Below, in pieces: positions 1-8,619 of a DNA stretch of 64,000 nt; the first letter of the stretch is position 1, and each line of letters opens with the position of its first letter. A program made the translations under genes and the position numbers. Location of the stretch: contig NZ_JAJKFQ010000005.1 of NCBI RefSeq assembly GCF_020966635.1, positions 1,514,481 to 1,578,480 of the forward strand, read 5' to 3'. Below the pieces are notes generated by a model. The model saw only the letters and a program-made list of their open reading frames with translations. It was not told the origin of the DNA and searched no databases. This DNA is from Stieleria sp. JC731. GTDB taxonomy: Bacteria; Planctomycetota; Planctomycetia; Pirellulales; Pirellulaceae.

Positions 1-808
1 CGATTTCGTCTAGTCGCTCGCGAAGCCGATCGACAATTGCTAAGGCAACGCCATCAATCGAGAAATCGCTATCGGATTTCATGGTGACTGTCGCGTTAAG
101 CCAACCGAGTTCGGCTTCGCCTTCTGCGTAGACGTCGTAATCAACGTCCATCAGTTTTTCTCGCGTCTGCGGCGTTTCCGCTAACGCCTCGTGCAGTAAT
201 TCGAGGTTTTCGCCGGTCTTTGCAGAGATGCCGATGACCGGTCGGCCCGGATATTGTTCCTCGATCGCTTGGCGAAGTTGAAGCTGCTGTTCTTCGGTCA
301 GCTCATCTATCCGATTGATCAAAACGATTTCAGATTCTTCCAGCTGCTTGCGAAAAATGTATTCCGCCTTCTCCGAGAATCCTCGCCCGGTCGTTCCCGT
401 CAAGATCTTCAGCCCGTGGCTCGGTTTCAACACGACAGAGTATGGGCTATGAACGAATTTCTCGCCAAGCCGTTCCATCATCGGTAGTGCGATCGTTGCA
501 ACAAGATCGGTGCAGCTGCCGACGGGTTCGGCCAAGATGATATCGGGGCGACGTTCGTTCTCGAAACGGTCCATCGCATCGGTCAGGCCATGGAAATTGC
601 AGCAGAAGCAAGACCCCGCAACTTCGTTAACATTCAGCCCTTGGCTACGAAGCAGCTCCGTGTCGACCAGTCCTGCCGCTTGGTCATTGGTAACAACACA
701 AACATGATTTCCTTGATCTTGGTAGTGACGTGCCAATCGGGCAATCAAGGTTGTCTTCCCGGCACCGAGAAACCCGCCAATCATGATGAATCGGATCGGA
801 GTTGACAT
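1..808 (-). CDS. CobW/COG0523-type P-loop GTPase, C-terminus cut by window edge
   Basis: From an ATG at 808 the frame stays open leftward to the window edge, giving 269 codons of a truncated protein. I see a Walker A motif GGFLGAGKTT at residues 11-20, a TNDQ segment at 40-43, a CxCC motif (CFCC) at 67-70 and NRID at 165-168 in the place of the guanine-specificity NKxD. This combination defines the COG0523/CobW family of metal-binding G3E GTPases, which act as cytoplasmic metallochaperones or metal insertases; the CxCC cysteines bind the metal. Which metal is served cannot be read from the sequence, and no Zur-like site is obvious upstream. The C-terminal CobW_C domain would lie outside the window. 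NRID instead of NKxD is a tolerated variant. A UreG or HypB role is less likely because their histidine-rich segments are absent from the visible part. Confidence 0.85.
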   Translation of the reverse strand, partial: MSTPIRFIMIGGFLGAGKTTLIARLARHYQDQGNHVCVVTNDQAAGLVDTELLRSQGLNVNEVAGSCFCCNFHGLTDAMDRFENERRPDIILAEPVGSCTDLVATIALPMMERLGEKFVHSPYSVVLKPSHGLKILTGTTGRGFSEKAEYIFRKQLEESEIVLINRIDELTEEQQLQLRQAIEEQYPGRPVIGISAKTGENLELLHEALAETPQTREKLMDVDYDVYAEGEAELGWLNATVTMKSDSDFSIDGVALAIVDRLRERLDEI

Positions 809-1115
809 GGAGGGCTCGTCAAAAGGAGGGCAGGGGGAGGCGATGACGTTCAAACATTCTGACGAACACTAGAACGTTGTCAAGCCAGCCGGTCTGCTGT
901 GACAACACTCTGAATCGTTTTGATAGAATAAGAAGCCCCTCCCATTCCCCACATGGCGGTCGTTTGCCAATCGAGTTAGCCAGCTTTGTTTGATGCATCG
1001 CGGCGGTAAACCGAAAGTGACGTACTCTCGCGAGCTGCCGCATCACTGGCGATCAAGACTTGACCTTCACTGGCAACGCCACTTCTCGTCCTAACCACTA
1101 ATTAAGTTGATAGAG
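809..1115. other. Intergenic region between divergent genes
   Basis: About 307 bases separate the leftward GTPase gene from the rightward sulfatase gene. Both promoters must lie here. I see no convincing gene, hairpin or repeat; the short open frames have no recognisable protein character. Confidence 0.5.
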
Positions 1116-2609
1116 ATGTATCCAAAGTATCGATCAATTCTCAGCGGAATTGCTGCCGTCTTCGTCGTGGCCTGGATGACCGGAACCGCGCGAGTTGATG
1201 CGGCGAAACCGAATATCATCCTTATCTTTATCGATGACTTGGGCTGGAAGGATATCGGTTGCTATGGAAACGATTTTGTCGAAACGCCACATATCGATCA
1301 ACTGGCGCGAAACGGCGTCAGGTACACGAACTTCTACGCTGCCGGAGCCGTTTGTTCCCCAACACGCTGTGCCGTCCAGTCGGGACAGAACCAAGCACGT
1401 ATCGGGATCACTGCACATATTCCCGGACACTGGCGGCCGTTCGAAAGGGTGATTACACCGCAGACTGCGATGGCTTTGCCACTGGATACCATCACAGTTG
1501 CTGAGTCGATGAAATCGGCTGGCTATAGAACGGGATACATCGGAAAGTGGCACCTGGGCAATGCTGCTCAGTTTCAACCAGAGCATCAAGGATATGACTT
1601 CAGCGCTGTGATCAACGGGCCTCATTTGCCAGGACGGTACAAGGTCCAGGGCGGGGGCGTAAAACCAGGAAAGGAGCAATACCGAACCGATTTTGAAGCG
1701 GACCTATCGGTGGACTTTATCAAACAACATAGCGAAGAACCGTTCTTCCTCATGCTGTCTCCGTTCGCCGTTCATATTCCACTCGGTGCGATGTCGGAGA
1801 AAGTTGACAAGTATCGAAACAAGGCAACAGTGCGCAAACAGGAACTTCCTCACCCGGTCTACGCGGCAATGATCGAACACTGTGACGATATGGTGGGAAG
1901 AATTGTTGATGCAGTAGAAAAGGCTGGCAAAACCGATAACACGATGATCGTATTTACCTCGGACAACGGTGGGCTCTATACGCGATACGACTATCGCGAA
2001 TCGGCCGATGATTTGGTAAGTCGTCAGACTCCGCTACGTGGAGAGAAGGGTTCGTTGCATGAAGGCGGGATTCGTGTTCCGCTGATTATCAAGTATCCGC
2101 CACTTGCGAAAGCTGGCAGCGAATGCGATCAGCCAAGCATCAGCTATGACTTCTATCCGACGTTTATCGAACTCGCTGGGGCTGATCTGCCAAAGACCCA
2201 AACGATTGATGGGGTCAGTCTACTTCCAACCTTGGCAGAGCCGGACGCTGCATTGCAACGCGATCCATTGTATTGGCACTACCCGCACTATCACCATGAT
2301 CGACCTGCCAGCGCGATCCGCGAAGGCGATTGGAAATTGATCGAGTACATTGACGGTAGCGGCGATGTCGAGCTATACCATCTCGGAAACGACATCAGCG
2401 AGTCCGAAAACCTTGTCGATGAAAAGAAAGGTCGCGCGGCGGACTTGCAAAAGAAGCTTCAAGATTGGCGAACGGAAGTGATCGCAAGAATGCCAATCAC
2501 CAATCCGCATTATCAACCGAGCCGGGCAGGGGAGTGGTGGAGTCGCCGTACGGGCCGTCCCATCGACAGTGATTCAAGAAAACGATTTCCAGCAACTGAG
2601 AAGGACTAG
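1116..2609 (+). CDS. Secreted formylglycine-dependent sulfatase (arylsulfatase family)
   Basis: This 497-aa protein begins with a signal peptide (hydrophobic stretch about residues 8-24, cleavage near VDA-AK). The mature start PNIILIFIDDLGW is the classic sulfatase N-terminus with the metal-binding Asp pair. The sulfatase signature C-S-P-T-R lies at about residues 80-84; its cysteine is converted to formylglycine by an external maturation enzyme, which is not in the window. GKWHLG and the later SDNGG match the other active-site segments. The role is hydrolysis of sulfate esters, in marine planctomycetes usually on algal polysaccharides, in the periplasm or outside. The ATG at 1116 is preferred over an in-frame TTG at 1107 because it directly precedes the signal peptide. 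The substrate cannot be deduced from the sequence. Confidence 0.93.
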   Translation: MYPKYRSILSGIAAVFVVAWMTGTARVDAAKPNIILIFIDDLGWKDIGCYGNDFVETPHIDQLARNGVRYTNFYAAGAVCSPTRCAVQSGQNQARIGITAHIPGHWRPFERVITPQTAMALPLDTITVAESMKSAGYRTGYIGKWHLGNAAQFQPEHQGYDFSAVINGPHLPGRYKVQGGGVKPGKEQYRTDFEADLSVDFIKQHSEEPFFLMLSPFAVHIPLGAMSEKVDKYRNKATVRKQELPHPVYAAMIEHCDDMVGRIVDAVEKAGKTDNTMIVFTSDNGGLYTRYDYRESADDLVSRQTPLRGEKGSLHEGGIRVPLIIKYPPLAKAGSECDQPSISYDFYPTFIELAGADLPKTQTIDGVSLLPTLAEPDAALQRDPLYWHYPHYHHDRPASAIREGDWKLIEYIDGSGDVELYHLGNDISESENLVDEKKGRAADLQKKLQDWRTEVIARMPITNPHYQPSRAGEWWSRRTGRPIDSDSRKRFPATEKD

Positions 2610-2666
2610 GGTTGCGCTCGCAAAATCCAATCGAATGCTTTAGCCTCTGCGGCGTAGGTTTCTAAT

Positions 2667-3452
2667 TTGGATTGTCACGCTGAATGTTTGAGTGTCAGGT
2701 TTCGAGTGGATCGATTGAATCAAGATTTGCCATCGCATAACGATCGGCACCGCGCGATCGCTGCACGTCGGAAGCGGCTTCTCGCAGAAACGAAAGACCG
2801 AACGCAGCAGCTTTACGAAGATCGCATGCATGCAGCAACCCTCCTTCGTGATCAGGTTTGCTCGCCCGGTAGTTCGCTTCGTGTGATCGTTACTCCAAGC
2901 AACCATCGAAACCTTGTATCGCTTTCCAATAAAAGGAAAAGCCGTTTTGTAAAACGCCTTTGTTCGACGATTGAGAACGTGGCGAAGGAAAAGGAAACAG
3001 AGCAGGGCACCGATGGATCCAAGGATGGGTTGGTGCAGGCGGATGAAGGCGTCGACCGATCTGGGGACCTGGTTCCGATCGCGAAGCTTGGTGAAGTGTG
3101 TGGCAACTGTCGCGGGAAGTGCTGTGCGCGAGGCGGGACACGTGCGTACCTCTGCGAAGACACGGTCCGTCGCGTCTGGAGTGATCGGCCTTTGCTGGAG
3201 CCTCGCGAATTGTTGCAGCTCTTCACAGAACGACTGCCTCAGGCGACCTACCAGGGTAGTTGCGTCTTCCATAGCGAAACAGGATGTGGCTTGCCTGTGC
3301 AGCTTCGCTCGGCAACGTGTAACACGATGGTCTGTGGCGGTTTGGTCGAACTAGAGCAGCGTGTGCTGTTGGACGGTGATCGTCAATTCTTTGTCGCAGC
3401 TTGTCGAGGTAGCTCGGTCGTCCGAACAGTGACAATCGATTTGGATGCGTAG
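2667..3452 (+). CDS. Cysteine-rich protein with YkgJ-like CxxCxxxCC cluster
   Basis: The C-terminal half (about residues 140-255) carries CGNCRGKCC followed by further cysteines in CVFHSETGCG, TCNTMVCGG and AACRG. This spacing resembles the YkgJ-type zinc- or iron-chelating cysteine cluster, so I infer a metal-binding protein of unknown role. The first about 135 residues are basic and polar with no recognised domain and could partly be mistranslated upstream sequence: the frame opens at TTG 2667 and no strong ribosome site decides between this and later starts, such as the ATG at residue 54. It follows the sulfatase after 57 bases on the same strand and may be cotranscribed. It converges on the HEAT-like gene, with 22 bases between the stops. 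Confidence 0.6.
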   Translation: MDCHAECLSVRFRVDRLNQDLPSHNDRHRAIAARRKRLLAETKDRTQQLYEDRMHAATLLRDQVCSPGSSLRVIVTPSNHRNLVSLSNKRKSRFVKRLCSTIENVAKEKETEQGTDGSKDGLVQADEGVDRSGDLVPIAKLGEVCGNCRGKCCARGGTRAYLCEDTVRRVWSDRPLLEPRELLQLFTERLPQATYQGSCVFHSETGCGLPVQLRSATCNTMVCGGLVELEQRVLLDGDRQFFVAACRGSSVVRTVTIDLDA

Positions 3453-3474
3453 TGGGTTGCGTTTCGAAGGGTTG

Positions 3475-3999
3475 CTACTTTTGACGTGCCCAAGTGTATT
3501 TCTTCCGCGTTTGGCGAATGCGAGCTTTGATCGATGCCGCATCGCTTGACTCAGCCTTCTCAAATATCGCGGTGACGTGCGGTCGGTAGGATTCATCGTT
3601 TTCCGCGATCGCGGCGAGAACACTATACGTCCAGGCTCGAACGAACTTGTTGTCGTTGGAGAGCAGTTCGTTCAGTGTGGCTTTGAGAGACTTCGCAACT
3701 CGGACTGGGATCGGATAAGTCGAAAGGATTTGAAGTAAGTGAAGTTTCGCTTCCCAGTGTTGGACTTGTTTCAGAGCCTTGGCGAGTTTGGGAATTGATT
3801 TAGCGAGCAGCGGTTCTTGTTCGTCGTTCCAACGTTTCAATATCCACGTCGCGCCCGCCTGCATCGTTCGGCTGTCTTGCTCTACAGCGATGAATAGTTC
3901 GGCGATGGTTTCTTTGTCACGAGGCAGGGTATCCGCAAGTTGCTCCAGCGGAGCAGTCGTCTTACCATCGTATTCGCGAAGTGATGCGAAGAGCGTCAT
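3475..3999 (-). CDS. HEAT-like alpha-helical repeat protein, hypothetical
   Basis: This is a 174-aa protein without signal peptide or membrane segment. It is predicted by eye to be all alpha-helical, with leucine/alanine periodicity and paired helices such as LLAKSIPKLAKAL and LHLLQILSTYP, followed by a segment typical of HEAT repeats (NDNKFVRAWTYSVLAAIAE). HEAT proteins are protein-interaction scaffolds; no enzymatic residues are seen. The C-terminus is basic (ARIRQTRKKYTWARQK). Its 5' side faces a family A repeat array beginning about 140 bases upstream. The ATG at 3999 follows a TCCT-rich stretch without a clear ribosome site. Confidence 0.6.
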   Translation of the reverse strand: MTLFASLREYDGKTTAPLEQLADTLPRDKETIAELFIAVEQDSRTMQAGATWILKRWNDEQEPLLAKSIPKLAKALKQVQHWEAKLHLLQILSTYPIPVRVAKSLKATLNELLSNDNKFVRAWTYSVLAAIAENDESYRPHVTAIFEKAESSDAASIKARIRQTRKKYTWARQK

Positions 4000-4141
4000 A
4001 GGAGGTTTGTGTTGTCATACGAGAATTAAGTTGAATCGCATCAAGGAGCGAACCACCGTTATACTCGACAGGTCTCAGCCGCAGAAACAGCCACCCAATT
4101 CAGCCGCTACCGCGCCGGCGGTGCCTGCGTCGCACCGTCCA

Positions 4142-4793
4142 ATCAGCCGCAACGCGCCAGCGTGCGGTTTCTACAGTGTGTCGTCTTGAATACAGTTGAC
4201 GATCAGCCGCAACGCGCCAGCGTGCGGTTCCTGCTGTGTGTTGGCCACTGGAAATCGTGATCGATGTTTGACGCAGAGACGCAACGTCGCAGAGGCGCAA
4301 AGGGAAATATCAACAGTCCGACGGACGATCGAAATTTCAGTCCGCGTACTGGCAATGGCTGTCAGAATGATTTGCGTGGTTTCTGATCGTCGTTGTCCCA
4401 GACAGAGAACCGCAGGCTGGCGCCAAGCGGCTGATGGAAGAGGGACCCCCTGAGCCGCTGGGTGCCACCTGAATACAGTTGACAATCAGCCGCAACGCGC
4501 CAGCGTGCGGTTCCTGCCGGATGTCGGCCACTGGAAATGATGATCGGTGTTTAACGCAACGTCGCAGAGGCGCAACTGGAAATATCACTAGTCCGACGGA
4601 CGATCGAAATTTCAGTGGGCATACGGGCGATGGATTTCAGACGGTTTGCGTGGTTTCTGATTGTCGCTGTCCCAGACAGAGAACCGCAGGCTGGCGCCAA
4701 GCGGCTGATAGGAGAGGGAACCCGTGAGGCGCTGGGGCCCACATGAGTACAGTTGACGATCAGCCGCAACGCGCCAGCGTGCGGTTCCTGCGG
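4142..4793. repeat. Repeat array A1: palindromic family A units
   Basis: Four heads of the family (core ATCAGCCGCAACGCGCCAGC followed by GTGCGGTTC) start at about 4142, 4201, 4485 and 4759, and two tails (GAACCGCAGGCTGGCGCCAA followed by GCGGCTGAT) lie at 4407-4435 and 4681-4709. Head and tail are imperfect reverse complements, so a full unit of roughly 275-290 bp is bounded by inverted repeats, and each end folds into its own small hairpin (CCGC-A-ACGC, loop GCCA, GCGT-GCGG in the head). Two complete units run about 4201-4435 and 4485-4709; the first and last heads are solitary. The interior contains an easily recognised CGCAGAGACGCAACGTCGCA segment. Open frames here are by-products of the repeat, not genes. 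Confidence 0.9.
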
Positions 4794-5008
4794 TATGCTC
4801 CAGTTTCGTTGTGGTCTCGAATATTCAATTCCGAGATGTAAACGGAAACCTCAACCGGGACTTCTTCGTGTTTGAAATCAGTCACCATGGAAACGAGATG
4901 GAGAAAACCGATCGGAATCGCATTTCTGGTGGACCGAGCGTCGCCTGTGCCACAAGTACAGAATCCCCATAGGTTGACCCCGTACGATTTGCAAAAAGGA
5001 CGGTTAAG

Positions 5009-5896
5009 TTGCAACTGATTCGTAGTAAAAGCGTTCGAATACTGTTCGCGTTCTCGCTCGTGTGTCTCACGATTGGGGGCATTGTTTCATGGTTGGTTGC
5101 CGGAACGCTGGTCGCACCATATCAACGAACAGTCGGATTGCCTCCGGAAGCGTTGAACGCAGAGTCAATATTCATTGATAGTGAATCAGGGTCTGAGATT
5201 TCAGGCTGGCACTGTGTGCCAGAGAAATCTCGTGGCGTCGTCGTTTTGGTTCACGGAATACGTAGCAACCGTCTATCAATGTTGAAGCGTGCGAATCTGC
5301 TTTTTCAAAATGGGTTTTCGTCGATCTTGATTGATCTGCAAGCCCATGGTGAGAGTCCCGGAGAAAACATAACGATCGGCTTCAAGGAAAAGCTTGATGT
5401 TTGCGGAGCGGTTGAATACGCAAGACGGCAGCACCCGGGGCAGCCAATTGCTTTGATCGGTGTGTCTCTTGGTGGAGCTTCCGCATTGCTGGCTTCACCG
5501 CTGAACATTGATGCTATGGTTTTGGAGTCGGTCTATCCGAGAATTGTCGATGCGGTTGACAACCGGGTTCGCGTTCGTCTGGGACCGCTTACAACGTTGG
5601 CTTCATCGATACTGATTTTTCAATTGCAGTATCGGTTGGGTATCTCAACATCAGAACTTTGTCCCATCGACAATATCCGTTCGGTCAAGTGTCCCGTGTT
5701 CATACTATCAGGCAGCAAGGATCTGCATACGACCGAAGCTGAGACGCGCGAGATATATGAGGCGGCGATGGAGCCCAAACGACTGTGGATCGTTGATGGG
5801 GCAGGGCACGAGGATCTCTACGATGCAGCCGGACAACAATACGAGCAACGATTGATACAGTTTCTTGAGGATGCATTTTCGTCGTTGGTTGATTGA
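5009..5896 (+). CDS. Membrane-anchored or secreted alpha/beta hydrolase
   Basis: This 295-aa protein has an N-terminal hydrophobic helix (about residues 7-30) that is a membrane anchor or uncleaved signal. It then follows the alpha/beta-hydrolase plan: VVVLVHGIRSN with the oxyanion-hole HG near residue 78, the nucleophile elbow GVSLGG (Ser about 152), an acid in SGSKD about 237, and GAGHED supplying His about 265. It resembles the bacterial group of YqkD/BAAT-like serine hydrolases; the substrate is unknown. The TTG start at 5009 is supported by AAAAAGGA about 8 bases upstream. The gene sits alone between two large family A repeat arrays (ending 4793 and starting 5958), so it may have arrived with, or been bracketed by, these repeats. 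Confidence 0.85.
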   Translation: MQLIRSKSVRILFAFSLVCLTIGGIVSWLVAGTLVAPYQRTVGLPPEALNAESIFIDSESGSEISGWHCVPEKSRGVVVLVHGIRSNRLSMLKRANLLFQNGFSSILIDLQAHGESPGENITIGFKEKLDVCGAVEYARRQHPGQPIALIGVSLGGASALLASPLNIDAMVLESVYPRIVDAVDNRVRVRLGPLTTLASSILIFQLQYRLGISTSELCPIDNIRSVKCPVFILSGSKDLHTTEAETREIYEAAMEPKRLWIVDGAGHEDLYDAAGQQYEQRLIQFLEDAFSSLVD

Positions 5897-5957
5897 GCGG
5901 TTGCAGTCTATTCAGGAAAGATTGAGACGATAGCGCAAACCGTAACTAGTGTTGTCA

Positions 5958-7235
5958 ATCAGCCGCAACGCGCCAGCGTGCGGTTCCTGCCGGGTGTCGG
6001 CCACTGGAAATCGTGATCGATGTTTGACGCAGAGACGCAACGTCGCAGAGGCGCAAAGGGAAATATCAACAGTCCGACGGTCGATCAAAATTTCAGTGGG
6101 CATACGGGCGATGGATTTCAGACGGTTTGCGTGGTTTCTGATTGTCGCTGTCCCAGGCAGAGAACCGCAGGCTGGCGCCAAGCGGCTGATAGAAGAGGGA
6201 AACCGTGAGTTACTGGGCGCAACTTGAATGCAGTTGTCAATCAGCCGCAACGCGCAGCGTGCGGTTCCTGCTGGTTGTCGGCTACTGGAAATCGTGATCG
6301 ATGTTTGACGCAACGGTGCAAAGGGACATATCACTAGTCCGACGGACTATTAAAATTTCAGTGCGCGTACGGGCGATGGATTTCAGAGCGGTTCGCGTCG
6401 TTTCTGATTGTTGCTGTCCCAGACAGAGAACCGCAGGCTGGCGCCAAGCGGCTGATAGGAGAGGGAACCCGTGAGACGCTGGGTGCCACCTGAATACTGT
6501 TGACGATCAGCCGCAACGCGCCAGCGTGCGGTTCCTGCTGGGTGTCGGCCAGTGGAAATCATGATCGATGTTTGACGCAGAGGCGCAAAGGGAAATATCA
6601 CTAGTCCGACGGTCTATCGAAATTTCAGTCCGCGTACTGGCGATGGATTTCAGAGCGGTTTGCGTGGTTTCTGGTTGTCGGCTACTGGATATCGTGATCG
6701 ATGTTTGACGCAGAGACGCAACGTCGCAGAGGCGCAAGGGGAAATAGCGCTAGTCCGACGGACGATCGAAATTTCATTGCGCGTACGGGAGATGGATGTC
6801 AGAATGATTTGCGTGGTTTCTGATTATCGCTGGCACAGAAAGAGAACCGCAGGCTGGCGCCAAGCGGCTGATAGAAGAGGGAAACCGTGAGTTACTGGGC
6901 GCAACGTGAATGCAGTTGTCAATCAGCCGCAACGCGCCAGCGTGCGGTTCCTGCTGGTTGTCGGCTACTGGAAATCGTGATCGATGTTTGACGCAACGGT
7001 GCAAAGGGACATATCACTAGTCCGACGGACTATCGAAATTTCAGCGCCCATACTGGCGATGGATTTCAGAATGAATTGCGGCGTTTCTGATTGACGCTGG
7101 CCTAGACAAAGAACCGCAGGCTGGCGCCAAGCGGCTGATAGGACAGCGAAGCCCAGACAGCGAACCGCAGGCTGGCGCCGAGCGGCTGATAAGACAGCGA
7201 AGCAGAACCGCAGGCTGGCGCCATGCGGCTGATAG
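5958..7235. repeat. Repeat array A2: family A units, ending in three tandem tails
   Basis: Heads start at about 5958, 6240 (with a short deletion in its palindrome), 6506 and 6922. Tails lie at 6162-6190, 6427-6455, 6843-6871, 7111-7139, 7162-7190 and 7205-7233. The unit around 6506-6871 is chimeric: at about 6670 the interior of one unit jumps directly into the post-head sequence of another, losing one tail and one head. The last 125 bases are three tails in a row without heads, separated by short GACAGCGAAGC spacers. The array stops 10 bases before the end of the leftward esterase gene. No protein-coding function is seen; the hairpins could act as transcription boundaries. Confidence 0.9.
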
Positions 7236-7245
7236 GACAGAGTGG

Positions 7246-8391
7246 CTACTTCGATTGAGGTTTGCCGATCGTTTTGATTAAGAAGTCTTGGACCATTCGG
7301 TTGACTTCGGGAGTGGCAAATTGAGGGCCTCCATGCCCGGCACCGTCAATCAAGTGAAGCTTGTTTGCAACGCCGGCTTTGTCCAACGCTTCATGTAAGG
7401 CTTCACTTTGATTTGGCGGGACGGTTCCATCCTTGGTTCCGTGAATGATCAAGTACGGAGGATCGTCCTTGTCGAGATAAGTGATCGGATTGACGCGTTT
7501 GATGCCTTCAGTGTTGGGCAACACTTCACCGCCGCCGAGCAACCGAGACTCTGGTGAACCTTCTTGGTTGTGGCGTTCATACCCTTTGGCGGTTACGAAG
7601 AGCTTAAAGTCTGTGGGGCCGAAAAAGTCGACGACGGCTTGAACGGAGCTGGATTGATCTTCCCACCCGCCGTCACCCTCAAGTTCCTTGGTTCCGCCAG
7701 AGGTACCGAGCAAGGCGACCAAGTGGCCACCTGCCGAACTGCCGCCGACTGCGATTCGATTCGGATCGATGTTGTACTGCTTTGCATGGGCTCGGAGAAA
7801 TCGGATCGCGCACTTGCAATCTTCGATCTGAGCAGGGAAGGGGGCTTCACCTGTAAGGCGATATTCGATGGTTGCCCCCACGAAGCCTTGGCGAACCATC
7901 GGTGTTACTTTGCCAACTCCGCCGTCCTTGGTGCCTCCCATCCATCCACCACCGTGAATCCACACGTAGGCAGGCAGCGCTTCAGAAGAACTTTCCTTGG
8001 GCTCAACGATGTGCATCTTAAGCTCGCGTCCGCCGCCGGTACCAAACACAACATCGCGGTGAACGGTGACATCTGATGGTCCGCGACGTTCTGGCGAATT
8101 TGAGTCGGTTTGTGGCTGACCGGGGCGCTGACGTCGTTGCGAGTCGAATTCCTTCTTCGTAATCACGCCATCTTGGTTCCCGTCGATCCGGTCGAACAAT
8201 CGTGGCGGACCCTTGAATTCATCTTTGCTAACCTGACCATCGCCATTTCCGTCTTCTCGTTGAAGAATCATTTCGAAAGTCAGACGCGCTCGTTGTTGCT
8301 GGGGACGAGTCTGTTGAGATGGGGTTTGCTGGGCACTAGCGGCCGAGGCAGCAAGCGCGGTGATGAGAAGAGCAGATAGGGTGGAACGCAT
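7246..8391 (-). CDS. Secreted EF-hand / alpha-beta hydrolase fusion (HSL-type esterase)
   Basis: With the ATG at 8391 the protein is 381 aa and opens with a signal peptide ending ASAASAQQ; a 12-codon longer frame from 8427 would bury it. Two EF-hand loops follow: D-G-N-G-D-G-Q-V-S-K-D-E from about residue 47 and D-G-N-Q-D-G-V-I-T-K-K-E from about 71, both with the calcium-binding acidic positions kept. A Q/P/S-rich linker leads into an esterase domain with IHGGGW (oxyanion hole, about 147), GGSSAGG (Ser about 219), the acid in HGTKDG (about 318) and GAGHGG (His about 351). This is the hormone-sensitive-lipase-like carboxylesterase pattern common in planctomycetes. Calcium binding may tune stability or surface attachment. 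The substrate is unknown. Confidence 0.9.
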   Translation of the reverse strand: MRSTLSALLITALAASAASAQQTPSQQTRPQQQRARLTFEMILQREDGNGDGQVSKDEFKGPPRLFDRIDGNQDGVITKKEFDSQRRQRPGQPQTDSNSPERRGPSDVTVHRDVVFGTGGGRELKMHIVEPKESSSEALPAYVWIHGGGWMGGTKDGGVGKVTPMVRQGFVGATIEYRLTGEAPFPAQIEDCKCAIRFLRAHAKQYNIDPNRIAVGGSSAGGHLVALLGTSGGTKELEGDGGWEDQSSSVQAVVDFFGPTDFKLFVTAKGYERHNQEGSPESRLLGGGEVLPNTEGIKRVNPITYLDKDDPPYLIIHGTKDGTVPPNQSEALHEALDKAGVANKLHLIDGAGHGGPQFATPEVNRMVQDFLIKTIGKPQSK

Positions 8392-8619
8392 TGTTGTCTT
8401 CGTTGGCTCAGGAGCGTGGGGCCACAAATCGGATCTGTCTGCCTTTTAAAACCACACCGAACGTCGTAAGTTTCGCAGGTGGCTAAAAGTGGTCTGAAAC
8501 CCGTTTTGTAGCGGATGTCTGAGTCAATATAGACGCTCGGCCAGCCAAGCGGCGTGGCATCGATCTGATTGGGGAAGCCGCTGCGAGATCAGCCGCAATT
8601 CCGGCTCTGCCGATTGGCT

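Noticed and set aside
1134-1679. Leftward 181-codon frame
   Set aside because: It is antisense to the sulfatase signature region; coding evidence is on the other strand.
4100-7004. Many short open frames containing ISRNAPACGS- or RNRTLARCG-like text
   Set aside because: These are translations of the palindromic repeat heads and tails in several frames and both strands; they have no ribosome sites and end at repeat edges.
4142-7235. CRISPR array
   Set aside because: Repeats are 29-base palindromic ends within 275-330-base units, spacing is not uniform, interiors are conserved rather than unique, and no cas genes are present.
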